Assembly: GCF_020510445.1 (NCBI RefSeq)
Contig: NZ_JAHBAG010000001.1
Span: 2,084,501 to 2,148,500, forward strand
Direction of reading: 5' to 3'
From: Hydrogenophaga taeniospiralis
GTDB taxonomy: Bacteria > Pseudomonadota > Gammaproteobacteria > Burkholderiales > Burkholderiaceae_C
Length of the DNA: 64,000 bases
This document shows positions 22,898 through 32,744 of the stretch, piece by piece. Under the pieces are notes generated by a model, which ran no database searches, was not told where the DNA came from, and saw only the letters and a program-made list of their open reading frames with translations. A program made the translations under genes and the position numbers. The first letter of the stretch is position 1. The number at the start of each line of letters is the position of its first letter.

Positions 22898-23584
22898 ATG
22901 CGTCCGGTGAACAGGTTCGACCACGGTACCTTGCGACGCCGCGACTGGTTGACCAGCGCCGGCGCGCTGGGGCTGGGCAGCCTGGGTCTGGTGGTGGCAC
23001 CGGGCAGTGCATGGGCCGGTCGCCAGGCGGAAGAGCCTCTGGCCGACTCCGTGCGTTCGGTGCTCAGTGCCGCCATCGCCAGCAGTGCGCCGCCGGTGCC
23101 CGAGTTTGCCGACACCGAAAAGCGCCTGGCCCACCTGCGCTGGCTTGGTGTCATGAGCGAGCGCTTGAAGAAGCGCAAACCGGACTTCCAGACCCGCATC
23201 GAGTTCCTGCAGACCGTCTGGTACGAAACGCGCCGCGCCGGGCTGGACACCACCCTGGTGCTCGGCCTGATCCAGGTCGAGAGCGCGTTCCGCAAATTCG
23301 CCATTTCCCGTGTGGGCGCGCGGGGCTACATGCAGATCATGCCGTTCTGGGCGCGGCTGATCGGCGATGGGGATGCCTCACGCCTGTTCAATATGCAGAC
23401 CAACCTGCGTTTTGGCTGTGTGATCCTGCGTCACTACCTGGACCGCGAACGCGGGGACACCTATATGGCGCTGGGGCGCTACAACGGTAGCCGGGGGCGG
23501 CCCGAATACCCCAATGCGGTGTACGCTGCGGCCCGCAACTGGATCCTCCCGGAGCTTGCGCCAGGCCCGCTCCCGAAAGTGTGA
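22898..23584 (+). CDS. Lytic transglycosylase (SLT fold) with Tat-like signal
   Basis: Predicted periplasmic murein lytic transglycosylase of 228 residues. The N-terminus has a twin-arginine-like leader (LRRRDWLTSAGALGLGSLG) ending near AWA. The SLT domain includes LVLGLIQVESAFRKFA, with the likely catalytic Glu in QVESAF, and GARGYMQIMPFW, plus the ALGRYNGS motif near the end. The ATG at 22898 sits immediately next to a GGGGAG; an in-frame GTG at 22907 with better spacing is an alternative. It follows proS by 10 bases. Confidence 0.85.
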   Translation: MRPVNRFDHGTLRRRDWLTSAGALGLGSLGLVVAPGSAWAGRQAEEPLADSVRSVLSAAIASSAPPVPEFADTEKRLAHLRWLGVMSERLKKRKPDFQTRIEFLQTVWYETRRAGLDTTLVLGLIQVESAFRKFAISRVGARGYMQIMPFWARLIGDGDASRLFNMQTNLRFGCVILRHYLDRERGDTYMALGRYNGSRGRPEYPNAVYAAARNWILPELAPGPLPKV

Positions 23585-23611
23585 AAAACCGTTCGCACTG
23601 CGCAAACGGGT

Positions 23612-24616
23612 CTACTGCAGAAACCCGATGCGCGCCTTTCCAGCACCCGCTCTGGGGAGGTCGTCCGCCTCAACGCGGTAGCGGTCGTCCAGCCGGGCAT
23701 TGCCGAACGCCGTGACGAGGGCCCGGCGCATTTCGCGCGGGGCCAGGGTCGCCAGCGCGTCCAGCACATCGTCGGCGGGTTCGGGCTCGAAGCGCTGGCC
23801 CCAGTCGTGTTCGCCACGGATCGACTGGTACAGGTGGTGAGCGATCCGGCGGGCCGCCTCGGGTGAGGGCGCCGCAATCTCGAACACGTTCATGCGGTTG
23901 AGGATGGGTTCGGGAATCGCGCGCTCGTCGTTGGCGGTGGTGATCCAGATCACCTGGCTGGCGTCGATCGGCACGTCGGCGAACTCGTCCACGAAGTTCT
24001 GCGCGGTGTCGTGCTCCAGCAGGCTGTAGAGCGCGCCCAGCGGGTCGTACTGCGCGTCGGCGCTGGCCTTGTCGATTTCGTCGACCACGATCACCGGGTT
24101 GGCGTACTGGCCGTCCACCAGCGCCTCGAACACCTTGCCGGGTTTGGCGCCCTTCCACTGCGACGAGGAGCCCGAGAGCAGCCAGCCGGCCGTCATCGAG
24201 CTCATCGGGACCAGGCTCATGCTCGTGCCCAGCAGGTCGGCGATCTGTTTGGCGAAATGAGTTTTGCCCACGCCGGGCGGGCCGAGCAGCAGGATGGGGG
24301 TGACTTCCAGGCTGTCGCGGCTGTCCTGGCTGAGCGCGACGTGGCGCTTCACGTCGTCGAGCACCTCACCAAAATTGGGCAGCAGGTCGTACAGCGGAGC
24401 CATGTCGGGCACGCCCGAGGGTTTGACGGCGAAGCGCTGCGGGCCGCGCTCGAGCATGCGCTGGTAGGTGTTGCGCAAGGTTTCGTACTCGCGTTCGTTG
24501 CCGCTGGCCTGCAGGTGGGCCAGCTTGCGCTCGACCTCGTCGGCGCTGAACACGCTGCGCATCCGGGCGATGGGCAGTCCGAGGGAGGGTGAAGCGACCA
24601 GGCTGCGTGAGCTCAT
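23612..24616 (-). CDS. AAA+ ATPase, Lon-like ATPase domain without protease
   Basis: A 334-residue stand-alone AAA+ protein. Walker A is GPPGVGKTHFAKQ, Walker B is VIVVDEIDKA, sensor 1 is WITTANDERAIP and the arginine-finger region contains ILNRMNVFEI. The sequence resembles the ATPase part of Lon, but there is no Lon N-terminal domain and no Ser-Lys protease domain. Function unknown; it could act as an unfoldase or in complex remodelling. It is followed on the same strand by nothing obvious, and grxD lies 198 bases upstream. Confidence 0.75.
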   Translation of the reverse strand: MSSRSLVASPSLGLPIARMRSVFSADEVERKLAHLQASGNEREYETLRNTYQRMLERGPQRFAVKPSGVPDMAPLYDLLPNFGEVLDDVKRHVALSQDSRDSLEVTPILLLGPPGVGKTHFAKQIADLLGTSMSLVPMSSMTAGWLLSGSSSQWKGAKPGKVFEALVDGQYANPVIVVDEIDKASADAQYDPLGALYSLLEHDTAQNFVDEFADVPIDASQVIWITTANDERAIPEPILNRMNVFEIAAPSPEAARRIAHHLYQSIRGEHDWGQRFEPEPADDVLDALATLAPREMRRALVTAFGNARLDDRYRVEADDLPRAGAGKARIGFLQ

Positions 24617-24764
24617 GCGGTTCTCCTTGTGGGGGTTCGGCGGCGTTTTCATTCAAGCACAAGACGTGCCCGACCTCAATGCCGAAAAGCCCGGCAAAAA
24701 GCCCGCAGTTGCGCGCAACGGCTGGGGGTGTGCGAAAAGACGCACCGGCACGGGGCCATGTGCC

Positions 24765-24792
24765 GGAAAAGACAAAGCCGCCCGCAGGCGGC
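24765..24792 (-). terminator. Intrinsic terminator after grxD
   Basis: Read on the minus strand, GCCGCC-TGCG-GGCGGC is followed by TTTGTCTTTT, 22 bases beyond the grxD stop. Two further small hairpins (24745-24766 and 24729-24744) fill the rest of the 198-base gap. Confidence 0.65.
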
Positions 24793-24814
24793 TCGGGTTG
24801 GAACGAGGGAGGCT

Positions 24815-25138
24815 TCAGGCCTGGCCGTTGATGGTCTGCTGCAGCTCACCCGACTCGTACATCTCCATCATGATGTCGGAGCCGCCGATGAACTCACCTT
24901 TGACGTACAGCTGCGGGATGGTGGGCCAGTTGCTGTATTCCTTGATGCCCTGGCGGATCTCGTCGTCGTCGAGCACATTGACGGTTTTCACCGTTTTGGG
25001 GTCGACACCGCAGGCCTTGAGGATCTGGATCGCGCGGCCTGAGAAGCCGCACATGGGGAAGCTCGCGTTGCCCTTCATGAACAGCACGATGTCGTTGGAC
25101 TTGACCAGTTGGTCGATACGGGTCTGGGCGTCGCTCAT
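24815..25138 (-). CDS. grxD: Monothiol glutaredoxin, Grx4 type
   Basis: CGFS-type glutaredoxin that binds a [2Fe-2S] cluster with BolA or glutathione and delivers it to client proteins. The 107 residues carry FPMCGFSGRA with the active cysteine at residue 30, and WPTIPQLYVKGEFIGGSDI typical of Grx4. It is 51 bases downstream of prmC on the same strand and so may belong to the hemA-prfA-prmC-grxD run. Confidence 0.96.
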   Translation of the reverse strand: MSDAQTRIDQLVKSNDIVLFMKGNASFPMCGFSGRAIQILKACGVDPKTVKTVNVLDDDEIRQGIKEYSNWPTIPQLYVKGEFIGGSDIMMEMYESGELQQTINGQA

Positions 25139-25189
25139 GGCAAATACTCCTGATCGGGACGGGTCGTTGCGACCCGGAAACAGCGCCGA

Positions 25190-26023
25190 TTATCGCTGCT
25201 GTGGCCAGCGGGCGCCGCTGCAGCGCTCAATGCCCGCAAGGTCGGTGCGACTGACCGCGGCCTCAAAGCCCTGCTGATCGAGCAGGCCGCGCACGGCTTG
25301 CGCCTGGTCGTGGCCGTGTTCCAGCAGCAGCCAGCCCCCCGGGCGTAGGGCGTGGTGGGCGTGCGCGATGATGGTGCGCATGTCGTCGAGTCCGTCGGCA
25401 CCGGCGGTCAGGGCGCTGAGGGGTTCGTGCCGCAGCGCGGGCAGGTGCGGGTCGCCCTCGGCGATGTAGGGCGGGTTGCTCGTGATCACGTCGAAGCGTT
25501 GCCCAGGCACCGCTGCCAGCCACGAGCCCTGGTGAAAGTCCACCGCCAGCCCCAGGCGTTCGGCGTTGGCACGGGCCACGGCCAGGGCGTCGGCGCTGGC
25601 GTCGGTGGCGGTCACGGCCACGTCGGGCCGCTGAGCTTTCACCGCCAGCGCGATGGCGCCGCTGCCGGTGCCGAGATCCAGAAAGCGGGCCTGGACGGGC
25701 GGTGGCGCCAACGTGTCCAGCGCCCACTGCACCAGGGTTTCGGTGTCGGGCCTGGGGACGAGCACGCGCGGGTCCACCTGCAGATGGAGACCGAAAAACG
25801 CCTTGGCACCCGCCAGGTAGGCCACCGGTTCGCCGGCCAGGCGCCGGTGCACCAGGTCGGCGTATCGCGTGGCGGCTTCGGCGGGCAGGGGGTCGGTGTC
25901 GTGCGCCAGCAGCCAGGCGCGGTGATTCAGGTCACGGTCCAGCGCCAGCAGCAGCAGCATCTGGGCGTCCAGCCGGTCCAGGCCGGCGGCCGCAGCCCGT
26001 CGAAGGGCGTCGGTCAACGTCAT
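25190..26023 (-). CDS. prmC: Peptide chain release factor N5-glutamine methyltransferase
   Basis: PrmC methylates the glutamine of the GGQ motif in release factors RF1 and RF2. The 277 residues show the helical N-terminal domain, then RVLVPRPDTETLV, the SAM-binding FLDLGTGSGAIALA, and the catalytic SNPPYIA motif. ATG 26023 begins the family-like MTLTDALRRA; the frame runs open far upstream but only through an intergenic repeat. It is next to prfA, its substrate gene. Confidence 0.94.
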   Translation of the reverse strand: MTLTDALRRAAAAGLDRLDAQMLLLLALDRDLNHRAWLLAHDTDPLPAEAATRYADLVHRRLAGEPVAYLAGAKAFFGLHLQVDPRVLVPRPDTETLVQWALDTLAPPPVQARFLDLGTGSGAIALAVKAQRPDVAVTATDASADALAVARANAERLGLAVDFHQGSWLAAVPGQRFDVITSNPPYIAEGDPHLPALRHEPLSALTAGADGLDDMRTIIAHAHHALRPGGWLLLEHGHDQAQAVRGLLDQQGFEAAVSRTDLAGIERCSGARWPQQR

Positions 26024-26077
26024 TTCAATCGTCGCCGAAAAGCGCCCATGGTGCTGGAATGAGGAAGCGCCCTCCAG

Positions 26078-26156
26078 GGCACCCGTGGAACCGGCTTCGC
26101 CGGGCCACAGGGTGCGTCCTCCCTGTGGGGGGAAGACGCGAAGCGGCGCAGGGGGG
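26078..26156. repeat. REP-like GC-rich intergenic element between prmC and prfA
   Basis: A palindrome-rich stretch containing CCGGCTTCGCCGG, CCACAGGGTGCG, then GGGGGGAAGACGCGAAGCGG and GCGCAGGGGGG. From memory, near-identical modules recur between genes in Comamonadaceae genomes and are often mistranslated into spurious ORFs. Only one copy is in this window, so its repetitive nature cannot be shown here. Folding on either strand could stabilise or terminate the prfA-prmC transcript. Confidence 0.5.
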
Positions 26157-27239
26157 TCATGCCTTCCCTTCCAGCTCGGCCAGCAGCTCGGTGCCGCGCG
26201 CGACCTGCAGGGCATGGATCACGTCGCCCAGGTCGCCCTCCATCACCTGCAGCAGTTTGTAGAGCGTGAGGTTGATGCGGTGGTCGGTGAGGCGACCCTG
26301 CGGGAAGTTGTAGGTGCGGATGCGGTCGCTGCGGTCGCCCGTGCCCACCAGGCCTTTGCGCGTGGCGGCTTCCTTGGCGGCGCGTTCGCTGCGGTCCTTT
26401 TCCTGCAGCCGCGCGGTCAGCACCTGCAGGGCCTTGGCCTTGTTGCTGTGCTGGCTGCGGCCGTCCTGGCATTCGGCGGTGATGCCGGTGGGCAGGTGGG
26501 TGACGCGCACGGCCGAGTCGGTCTTGTTGATGTGCTGTCCGCCCGCACCGCTGGCGCGGTAGGTGTCGATGCGCAGCTCGCTGGGGTTGAGCTTGACGGC
26601 CTCGGTCTCGTCGGGTTCGGGCATCACGGCCACGGTGGCGGCGCTGGTGTGGATGCGTCCCTGCGTTTCGGTGACCGGCACGCGTTGCACGCGGTGGCCA
26701 CCCGACTCGAAGCGCAGCTGCCCGTAGACACCGTGGCCGGCGATACGCAGCACCACTTCCTTGTAGCCCCCCAGTTCGCTGGGCGACTCGCTCACGATCT
26801 CGGTTTTCCAGCCCTGGGTATCGGCGTAGCGGGTGTACAGGCGCGCCAGATCGCCCGCGAACAGGGCCGACTCGTCGCCACCGGTGCCAGCGCGGATTTC
26901 GACAAAGGCGTTGCGTTCGTCGTCCGGGTCTTTGGGCACCAGCAACTGCTGCAGCTCGGCGTTGAGTTGTTCCAGTTCGACCTTGGCGCCGGCGATTTCT
27001 TCCTGGGCCATCTCGGCCATCTCGGGGTCGCGCAGCAGATCCTCGGCCGAGGCGCGGTCGGCCTCACGCTGCAGGTAGTGGTTGAACACCGCCACGATGG
27101 CGCCCACCTCGGCGTGTTCACGGCTCAGGGCGCGAAAGCGCTCCATGTTGTCCACCACGTCGGGTGCGGCCAGCAGCGCGTCGAGCTCGTGCAGTCGGGC
27201 GCGCTGTCGCATCAGGGTGTCGCGGACAAAAGGTTTCAT
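26157..27239 (-). CDS. prfA: Peptide chain release factor 1
   Basis: RF1 reads UAA and UAG and triggers peptide release. It is 360 residues, the E. coli length. The GGQ motif is at 233-235 within [18 protein letters not shown], and the anticodon-like region carries the RF1-type sequence before it. It lies downstream of hemA and upstream of its methylase prmC, the conserved hemA-prfA-prmC order. Confidence 0.98.
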   Translation of the reverse strand: MKPFVRDTLMRQRARLHELDALLAAPDVVDNMERFRALSREHAEVGAIVAVFNHYLQREADRASAEDLLRDPEMAEMAQEEIAGAKVELEQLNAELQQLLVPKDPDDERNAFVEIRAGTGGDESALFAGDLARLYTRYADTQGWKTEIVSESPSELGGYKEVVLRIAGHGVYGQLRFESGGHRVQRVPVTETQGRIHTSAATVAVMPEPDETEAVKLNPSELRIDTYRASGAGGQHINKTDSAVRVTHLPTGITAECQDGRSQHSNKAKALQVLTARLQEKDRSERAAKEAATRKGLVGTGDRSDRIRTYNFPQGRLTDHRINLTLYKLLQVMEGDLGDVIHALQVARGTELLAELEGKA

Positions 27240-27348
27240 GCGTGGAGGAGAGCAGGGGGAACGGAGCGGGTTGCCGGCGCGGACAGCGGAAAGGGTGGGT
27301 GCCAGCGGCTGGCAGGGGCGCGCGACCGCGGCGGGCGGGCCAGCGGCC

Positions 27349-28641
27349 CTAGGAATCCCGGGTGGGTTTCGGCGCTTCCTCGCGCAGGAACAGGCGCGAG
27401 ACGGTCTGCGCGGTGGCTGCGCGCGTGTGGGCGTCGCCCGATCGCAACTCGGCCAGGGTGCCGTGCAGCATCTTTTGCGTCAGGCCACGTGAGAGGGCTT
27501 CGAGCACGGCTTCCACCGGTTCTCCCCGGGCCAGAAGCTTGCGCGCGCGCGCCATCTCGGCGCTGCGCCATTGATCGGCCTGGGCGTGGATCTGCTGGAT
27601 CAGGGGCACCATGCCGCCAGCGGGGTCACGCTGCTCCATCCAGTGCATGAAACTCAACACACCCGCGTCGATGATGGCCTCGGCCTGGGCCACGGCCGCC
27701 TGGCGGTTGTCCTTGCCGGTCTGCACCACAGCGGCGAGATCGTCCACCGTGTAGAGGTAGACGTCGTCCAGGGCCTTGACTTCGATTTCGATGTCGCGCG
27801 GCACGGCCAGATCGACCATGAACATGGGGCGGTGCTTGCGCTTTTTGAGCGCCCGCTCGACCGCGCCCAGACCGATGATGGGCAGGGTGCTGGCGGTGCA
27901 ACTGATGACGGCATCGAACTCGTGCAGGCGCTCGGGCACCTCGGCCAGGCGCATCACCTCGGCACCGAAGCGGCTCGCGAGTTTTTCGCCGCGCTCCAGC
28001 GTGCGGTTGGCGATGGACATGCTGCGCGGGGTCTTGGCGGCGAAGTGGGTGGCCGCCAGTTCGATCATTTCCCCGGCGCCGACGAACAGCACGCGGATGT
28101 CCTTGATGTCCTCGAACAGCTGGGAGGCCAGCCGCACGGCGGCGGCGGTCATGCTGATGGAGTGCGCACCGATCTCGGTGGAGGTGCGCACCTGCTTGGC
28201 GACCGCGAACGAGCGCTGGAACAGCTGGTGCAGCGTGGTGCCCAGGGCGCCGGCGTCGTTGGCGGCGCGCACCGCGTCTTTCATCTGACCCAGGATCTGG
28301 GGCTCGCCCAGCACCATGCTGTCGAGCCCACTGGCCACGCGAAACGCGTGGCGCGCCGCCTGGTCTTCGCGCAGCACGTAGGCGTGGTCGCGCAGCACCT
28401 CGGTGCTCACGCCGCCGGTGTGCGCCAGCCACTCCAGGGTGGGTTCCACCGCGGCCTGATCGCCCGCGCCGTACAGCTCGGTGCGGTTGCAGGTGGAGAG
28501 CAGGGTGGCTTCGGGTTGGCGCGCCAGGCTCTGGCGGTAGCCGTGCAGCGCGGGCTGGATCTGGTCGAGTGCGAACGCAAAGCGGCCCCGCAAATCGAGC
28601 GGAGCCGTGTGGTGGTTGATGCCGAGCGTCCAGACAGACAT
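27349..28641 (-). CDS. hemA: Glutamyl-tRNA reductase
   Basis: Reduces glutamyl-tRNA to glutamate semialdehyde, the committed step of C5-pathway haem synthesis. The 430 residues begin [15 protein letters not shown]. The catalytic cysteine is C51 in STCNRTELY, and [21 protein letters not shown] and an NADPH-binding [14 protein letters not shown] follow. A TATAAT on the minus strand (28653-28648) lies only 6 bases before the ATG, which would make the transcript leaderless or nearly so. prfA starts 109 bases downstream. Confidence 0.97.
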   Translation of the reverse strand: MSVWTLGINHHTAPLDLRGRFAFALDQIQPALHGYRQSLARQPEATLLSTCNRTELYGAGDQAAVEPTLEWLAHTGGVSTEVLRDHAYVLREDQAARHAFRVASGLDSMVLGEPQILGQMKDAVRAANDAGALGTTLHQLFQRSFAVAKQVRTSTEIGAHSISMTAAAVRLASQLFEDIKDIRVLFVGAGEMIELAATHFAAKTPRSMSIANRTLERGEKLASRFGAEVMRLAEVPERLHEFDAVISCTASTLPIIGLGAVERALKKRKHRPMFMVDLAVPRDIEIEVKALDDVYLYTVDDLAAVVQTGKDNRQAAVAQAEAIIDAGVLSFMHWMEQRDPAGGMVPLIQQIHAQADQWRSAEMARARKLLARGEPVEAVLEALSRGLTQKMLHGTLAELRSGDAHTRAATAQTVSRLFLREEAPKPTRDS

Positions 28642-28647
28642 GGTCCG

Positions 28648-28653
28648 ATTATA
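28648..28653 (-). promoter_or_regulatory. Candidate -10 box of hemA, start-codon proximal
   Basis: A perfect TATAAT on the minus strand lies 6 bases upstream of the hemA ATG. The -35 region is poor. A plus-strand TATAAA (28650-28655) overlaps it and could serve the divergent small membrane protein gene. Confidence 0.45.
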
Positions 28654-28689
28654 AAATTGATCCCTTATTGACGGCCCATTGGACATTTC

Positions 28690-28956
28690 ATGACATTTCT
28701 CGCTCTGCTGGGGCACATTGCCGGCCTGCTGGCGCCGGCCTTTGCCGTGGCCGTGATGCTCTGGATCTTGATGCTCAGGCGAGGTGCGCGCACTTCGGGC
28801 TGGGGTGCCCGGGCGGGTCTGTGGGCGCTGATGGGGGTGGGTGCGCTGGTGCTGCTGGCCGGGCTGTTGTACTTTGGCCGCGACGGCAAGATGGCCACCT
28901 ACACCGCGCTGGTGCTGGCGCAAGGCTCCATGGCCTGGTGGCTGCGCCGCCGCTGA
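28690..28956 (+). CDS. Small membrane protein, function unknown
   Basis: An 88-residue protein with three hydrophobic stretches: about 3-27 ([22 protein letters not shown]), 45-62 ([18 protein letters not shown]) and 70-86. A positively charged loop ([13 protein letters not shown]) lies between the first two, so it is probably a three-helix inner-membrane protein. No family was recognised. It is divergent from hemA and convergent with ugpQ. Uniform codon use and a clear ATG argue that it is real. Confidence 0.6.
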   Translation: MTFLALLGHIAGLLAPAFAVAVMLWILMLRRGARTSGWGARAGLWALMGVGALVLLAGLLYFGRDGKMATYTALVLAQGSMAWWLRRR

Positions 28957-28987
28957 GCCTGTGGCTGCGTTGCGGCGGTCCGGGGGC

Positions 28988-29809
28988 TCAGGCCGCGGGT
29001 GAAAACAGATCGACCCGGTCGGTGATGATGCCGTCGATCCCCAGCGCCAGCAGTCGCTGAACCGAAGCTTTGTCGTTGACCGTGTAGGCCAGGGTGCGCA
29101 GGCCCTCGCGGCGCGCCTGGGCCACGCTGGTGGCATCCCACAGATCCTGGTCGCAGACGATGGCTTCGCAGCGCAGTGCGAGCGCGGCCTCCAGCCACCC
29201 GCTCCACAGCGTTTCCAGCAACAGACCCCGTGGCAACTCGGGTGCGGCCTCCAGGGCCGCCTTGAGCGATTCGGGCTGGAACGAGGTGAGCAGCGGTGGC
29301 ACCGCGCCAGGCGCGGGCGCAGCGGTGGCGCCATCGCCCACAGGCCGGCCCCAGAGCCGCGCCGCAGCCTGGGCCACGGCGCGGCCGGTGTCGAACTCCA
29401 GGCCGGTGGTGGGCTTGATCTCGATGTTCAGCAAGGCGTGGTTGGCTTGGCAAAAGTGCGCCACCGCTTCGAGCGTTGCCAGTGGCTCGCCCGCGAACTG
29501 GCGCGAATGCCAGCTGCCGGCGTCGAGCTGGCTGAGGGCGGCCCAGGGCAACTCGCCACCGATGCCGTGGCCGTTGGTGGTGCGGTCCAGCGTGTCGTCG
29601 TGCAGCAGGAACACCACGCCGTCGGCGCTGAGCTTGGCATCGCATTCGAACATGCGGTAGCCGTGGGAGGCACCGAGGCGAAAGGCGGCGAGCGTGTTTT
29701 CGGGGGCGTGTTTGCCCGCGCCACGGTGGGCGATCCAGCGCGGGTAGGGCCAGGGCGACCGGGCCGTGGGGCGGCTCGCGTCGGGGGGCGGTGTGTGGGG
29801 TGTCGTCAT
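28988..29809 (-). CDS. ugpQ: Glycerophosphodiester phosphodiesterase
   Basis: Cytosolic GDPD that hydrolyses glycerophosphodiesters to glycerol-3-phosphate and alcohol. The 273 residues show [19 protein letters not shown], the metal-binding [14 protein letters not shown], and LLNIEIKP, all GDPD signature segments. There is no signal peptide, fitting a UgpQ that works on diesters brought in by the Ugp transporter. Its start overlaps the ugpC stop by four bases. Confidence 0.94.
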   Translation of the reverse strand: MTTPHTPPPDASRPTARSPWPYPRWIAHRGAGKHAPENTLAAFRLGASHGYRMFECDAKLSADGVVFLLHDDTLDRTTNGHGIGGELPWAALSQLDAGSWHSRQFAGEPLATLEAVAHFCQANHALLNIEIKPTTGLEFDTGRAVAQAAARLWGRPVGDGATAAPAPGAVPPLLTSFQPESLKAALEAAPELPRGLLLETLWSGWLEAALALRCEAIVCDQDLWDATSVAQARREGLRTLAYTVNDKASVQRLLALGIDGIITDRVDLFSPAA

Positions 29810-30819
29810 GCCCCGGATTGTCGCTGGCCGGTCTGTGCGTCGAACCAGTGCATGCGGTCTTCGCGCGGCCGGGCGTGGATGGTGCTGCCGATGGCCGGCG
29901 CACCCTGGTCTTCGTGGGCGCGGATGATGAGCATTTCGTCGCCCAGGCGCGCGTGCACCAGGCGTTCGGCCCCCAGCAGTTCCACCGTTTCCACCTGGAG
30001 CGCCCAACCGCTGTCGCCGATGTCGATGTGTTCGGGGCGGATGCCCAGCAGGCTGCCGGGTCGCCCGCCCGGCGCGTGCTGAAGCAGGTTCATGGGCGGG
30101 GACCCGATGAAACTGGCCACGAAGGTGGTGGCCGGGCGTGTGTAGACCTCTTCGGGGGTCCCGAACTGTTCCATCTTGCCGGCGTTCATCACGATCATGC
30201 GCTGCGCCAGCGTCATGGCCTCCACCTGGTCGTGTGTGACGAACAGCGAGGTGATGCCGAGTTCCCGGTGCAGTTTCTGGATCTCCAGCCGGGTCTGGGC
30301 GCGCAGCTTGGCGTCCAGGTTGGACAGCGGTTCGTCGAACAGGAACACCTGAGGCTGGCGCACGATGGCACGGCCCATGGCTACGCGCTGGCGCTGCCCA
30401 CCCGAGAGCTCGCGCGGCTTGCGCGTCAGCAGATGGCCCAGCTCCAGGATGCCGGCGGCCTTGTCCACGCGCTGCTTGATCTCGGCGATCGGCACCTTCT
30501 TGATCTTCAGGCCATAGGCCATGTTGTCGAACACCGTCATGTGCGGGTAGAGCGCGTAGTTCTGGAACACCATGGCGATGTCGCGCTCGGCCGGCTCCAG
30601 CGTGTTGACCACGCGCTCGCCAATGCGGATGTCGCCGCCGCTGATCTCTTCCAGACCGGCCACCATGCGCAGCAGCGTGGATTTGCCGCAGCCCGAAGGG
30701 CCGACGATGACGATGAACTCGCGGTCCGCGATCTCGGCGTTCACGCCGTGAATCACTTGCAACTCGGTCTTGCCGGTGCGGTAGCGTTTGACCACGTCGC
30801 GCAGGGAAATGGATGCCAT
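29806..30819 (-). CDS. ugpC: Glycerol-3-phosphate ABC transporter ATPase UgpC
   Basis: ATP-binding subunit of the UgpBAEC importer. The 337 residues contain Walker [13 protein letters not shown]-loop [12 protein letters not shown], signature [14 protein letters not shown], Walker [13 protein letters not shown] and H-loop [10 protein letters not shown], followed by a regulatory TOBE-type C-terminal domain as in MalK. Assignment to Ugp, not a sugar system, relies on the adjacent ugpQ and UgpB-like binding protein. Confidence 0.94.
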   Translation of the reverse strand: MASISLRDVVKRYRTGKTELQVIHGVNAEIADREFIVIVGPSGCGKSTLLRMVAGLEEISGGDIRIGERVVNTLEPAERDIAMVFQNYALYPHMTVFDNMAYGLKIKKVPIAEIKQRVDKAAGILELGHLLTRKPRELSGGQRQRVAMGRAIVRQPQVFLFDEPLSNLDAKLRAQTRLEIQKLHRELGITSLFVTHDQVEAMTLAQRMIVMNAGKMEQFGTPEEVYTRPATTFVASFIGSPPMNLLQHAPGGRPGSLLGIRPEHIDIGDSGWALQVETVELLGAERLVHARLGDEMLIIRAHEDQGAPAIGSTIHARPREDRMHWFDAQTGQRQSGA

Positions 30820-30852
30820 GGGAATCTCTGTTGTTGTTCGTTGAAGCGGGGC

Positions 30853-31704
30853 TTATTTCTCGGTGTCCACCAGGCCCTTGACGAACCAGCGCTGCATGAG
30901 CATGACGACCAGCGCGGGCGGGATCATGGCCAGCACGGCGGTGGCCATGACGATGTTCCAGTCGGTGGCCGCGTCGCCGCCGCTGATCATGCGTTTGATG
31001 CCGATCACCACCGGGTACATGCTCTCTTCGGTCGTCACCAACAGCGGCCAGAGGTACTGGTTCCAGCCGTAGATGAACTGGATCACGAACAACGCGGCGA
31101 TCGAGGTGGTGGACAGCGGCAGCAGCACGTCCTTGAAGAAGCGCATCGGGCCCGCGCCGTCCATGCGCGCGGCCTCCACCAGCTCGTCGGGCACGGTCAG
31201 GAAGAACTGGCGGAACAGGAAGGTGGCGGTGGCCGAGGCGATCAGCGGCACGGTGAGGCCGGCGTAGGTGTTGAGCATGCCGAGGCTGGCCACCACCGCG
31301 TAGGTCGGCCCGATGCGCACCTCCACCGGCAGCATCAGGGTAACGAAGATCGCCCAGAAGAACAGCATGCGGAACGGGAAGCGGAAATACACGATGGCAA
31401 AGGCCGACAGCAGCGAGATGGCGATCTTGCCGATGGCGATGACCAGCGCGGTGATCAGGCTGACCATCATCATCCGGCCCACGGGCGCGTTCGACGCCGC
31501 GCCCATGCCGGTGCCTTTCAGCGCCGCTGTGTAGTTCTCGATCAGATGGCTTCCTGGCCACATCGACATCGGTGCCTGCAGGATTTCGGAGGCGGTCTGC
31601 GTGGAGGCGACAAAGGTCACGTACAGGGGGAAGGCCACCAAGAACACGCCCAGGATCAGGACCGTGTGCGAGAGCACGCGCAGCAGGGGATTGCGTTCGA
31701 CCAT
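30853..31704 (-). CDS. ugpE: Glycerol-3-phosphate ABC transporter permease UgpE
   Basis: MalG-type inner-membrane permease of 283 residues with six predicted helices. The EAA loop reads [25 protein letters not shown], the docking site for UgpC. It ends [12 protein letters not shown] as in UgpE. It lies between ugpA and ugpC with short spacers. Confidence 0.93.
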   Translation of the reverse strand: MVERNPLLRVLSHTVLILGVFLVAFPLYVTFVASTQTASEILQAPMSMWPGSHLIENYTAALKGTGMGAASNAPVGRMMMVSLITALVIAIGKIAISLLSAFAIVYFRFPFRMLFFWAIFVTLMLPVEVRIGPTYAVVASLGMLNTYAGLTVPLIASATATFLFRQFFLTVPDELVEAARMDGAGPMRFFKDVLLPLSTTSIAALFVIQFIYGWNQYLWPLLVTTEESMYPVVIGIKRMISGGDAATDWNIVMATAVLAMIPPALVVMLMQRWFVKGLVDTEK

Positions 31705-31766
31705 TCAGTGGCCTCTGTTCGGCTGACAGCGCATGCGCCGGGGTCGGGACGTGTGACACCACATCA

Positions 31767-32654
31767 TCAGTACTGCACTTTCTTCTCGACGAAACGGAAC
31801 TGGATGATCGTCAAGACGATGACGATCACCATCAGCACCACGGACTGGGCGGCCGAGCCACCGAGGTCGAGGGCCTTGAAGCCGTCGTAGTAGACCTTGT
31901 AGACCAGGATGGCGGTGTCCCGCCCTGGCCCGCCCTCGGTGGCCGCGTCCACGATGGCGAAGGTGTCGAAGAAGGCGTAGACCACGTTGATCACGAACAG
32001 GAAGAAGGTGGTGGGCGACAGCAATGGGAACTGGATGGTCCAGAAGCGGCGCCACGGCCGCGCGCCATCGATGGCCGCTGCTTCAATCAGCGACTTGGGA
32101 ATGCTTTGCAGACCGGCCAGGAAGAAGAGAAAGTTGTAGGAAATCTGTTTCCAGACCGCGGCGATCACGATCAAAGCCATGGCGTGGTCGCTGTCGAGCA
32201 GGTGATTCCACTCGAAGCCCAGGCCGCGCAACGCGTGGGAGACGATGCCGATGGACGGCGCGAACATGAACAACCACAGCACACCGGCCACGGCGGGTGC
32301 CACGGCGTAGGGCCAGATCAGCAGCGTGCGGTAGATCAGCGTGGCCTTGACCACCCGGTCGGCGAACACCGCGAGCAGCAGCGAGATACCGATGCCCAGA
32401 CTGGCGACCAGCACCGAGAAGACGGCGGTGATCTTGAACGAAGCCAGGTAGGTGGGGTCGTCCAGCAGGTTGGCGAAATTCTGCAGACCCACCCACTCGG
32501 TGGACAGACCGAACGCGTCGGATTGCTGAAACGATTGCAGCAGCGCCTGGGCGGCCGGCCAGAAAAAGAAGACGGCGATCACCGCCACCTGGGGAGCCAA
32601 CAGGACCCAGGGCAGCCAGGTCGAGCGGAAGACGACGCGTTTTTCAGAAGCCAC
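31767..32654 (-). CDS. ugpA: Glycerol-3-phosphate ABC transporter permease UgpA
   Basis: MalF-type permease of 295 residues. The EAA loop is [27 protein letters not shown]. Family-typical hydrophobic helices flank it. The start is GTG at 32654; the ATG 10 bases upstream is out of frame. An intrinsic terminator-like hairpin lies just before it, so ugpA and the downstream genes are probably expressed below ugpB. Confidence 0.93.
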   Translation of the reverse strand: MASEKRVVFRSTWLPWVLLAPQVAVIAVFFFWPAAQALLQSFQQSDAFGLSTEWVGLQNFANLLDDPTYLASFKITAVFSVLVASLGIGISLLLAVFADRVVKATLIYRTLLIWPYAVAPAVAGVLWLFMFAPSIGIVSHALRGLGFEWNHLLDSDHAMALIVIAAVWKQISYNFLFFLAGLQSIPKSLIEAAAIDGARPWRRFWTIQFPLLSPTTFFLFVINVVYAFFDTFAIVDAATEGGPGRDTAILVYKVYYDGFKALDLGGSAAQSVVLMVIVIVLTIIQFRFVEKKVQY

Positions 32655-32665
32655 GGTTTTTCATC

Positions 32666-32698
32666 AAAAATCCCCCGCCCAGGTAACTGGGCGAGGGA
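32666..32698 (-). terminator. Intercistronic terminator/attenuator between ugpB and ugpA
   Basis: On the minus strand the arms TCCCTCGCCCAG and CTGGGCGGGGGA form a 12-bp stem (one G-U pair) around TTAC, followed directly by TTTTTG. The hairpin lies inside the operon, which fits partial termination so that the binding protein is made in excess of the membrane subunits. Quantitative effect is inferred. Confidence 0.75.
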
Positions 32699-32744
32699 GG
32701 CGAGAAGACGAAGACAAGAGCGGCCGAGACCTCCCGGATCGAAC

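Noticed and set aside
26020..26472. Minus-strand frame overlapping prfA and the intergenic element
   Set aside because: It reads through the REP-like element and out of frame in prfA; such translations recur as spurious ORFs.
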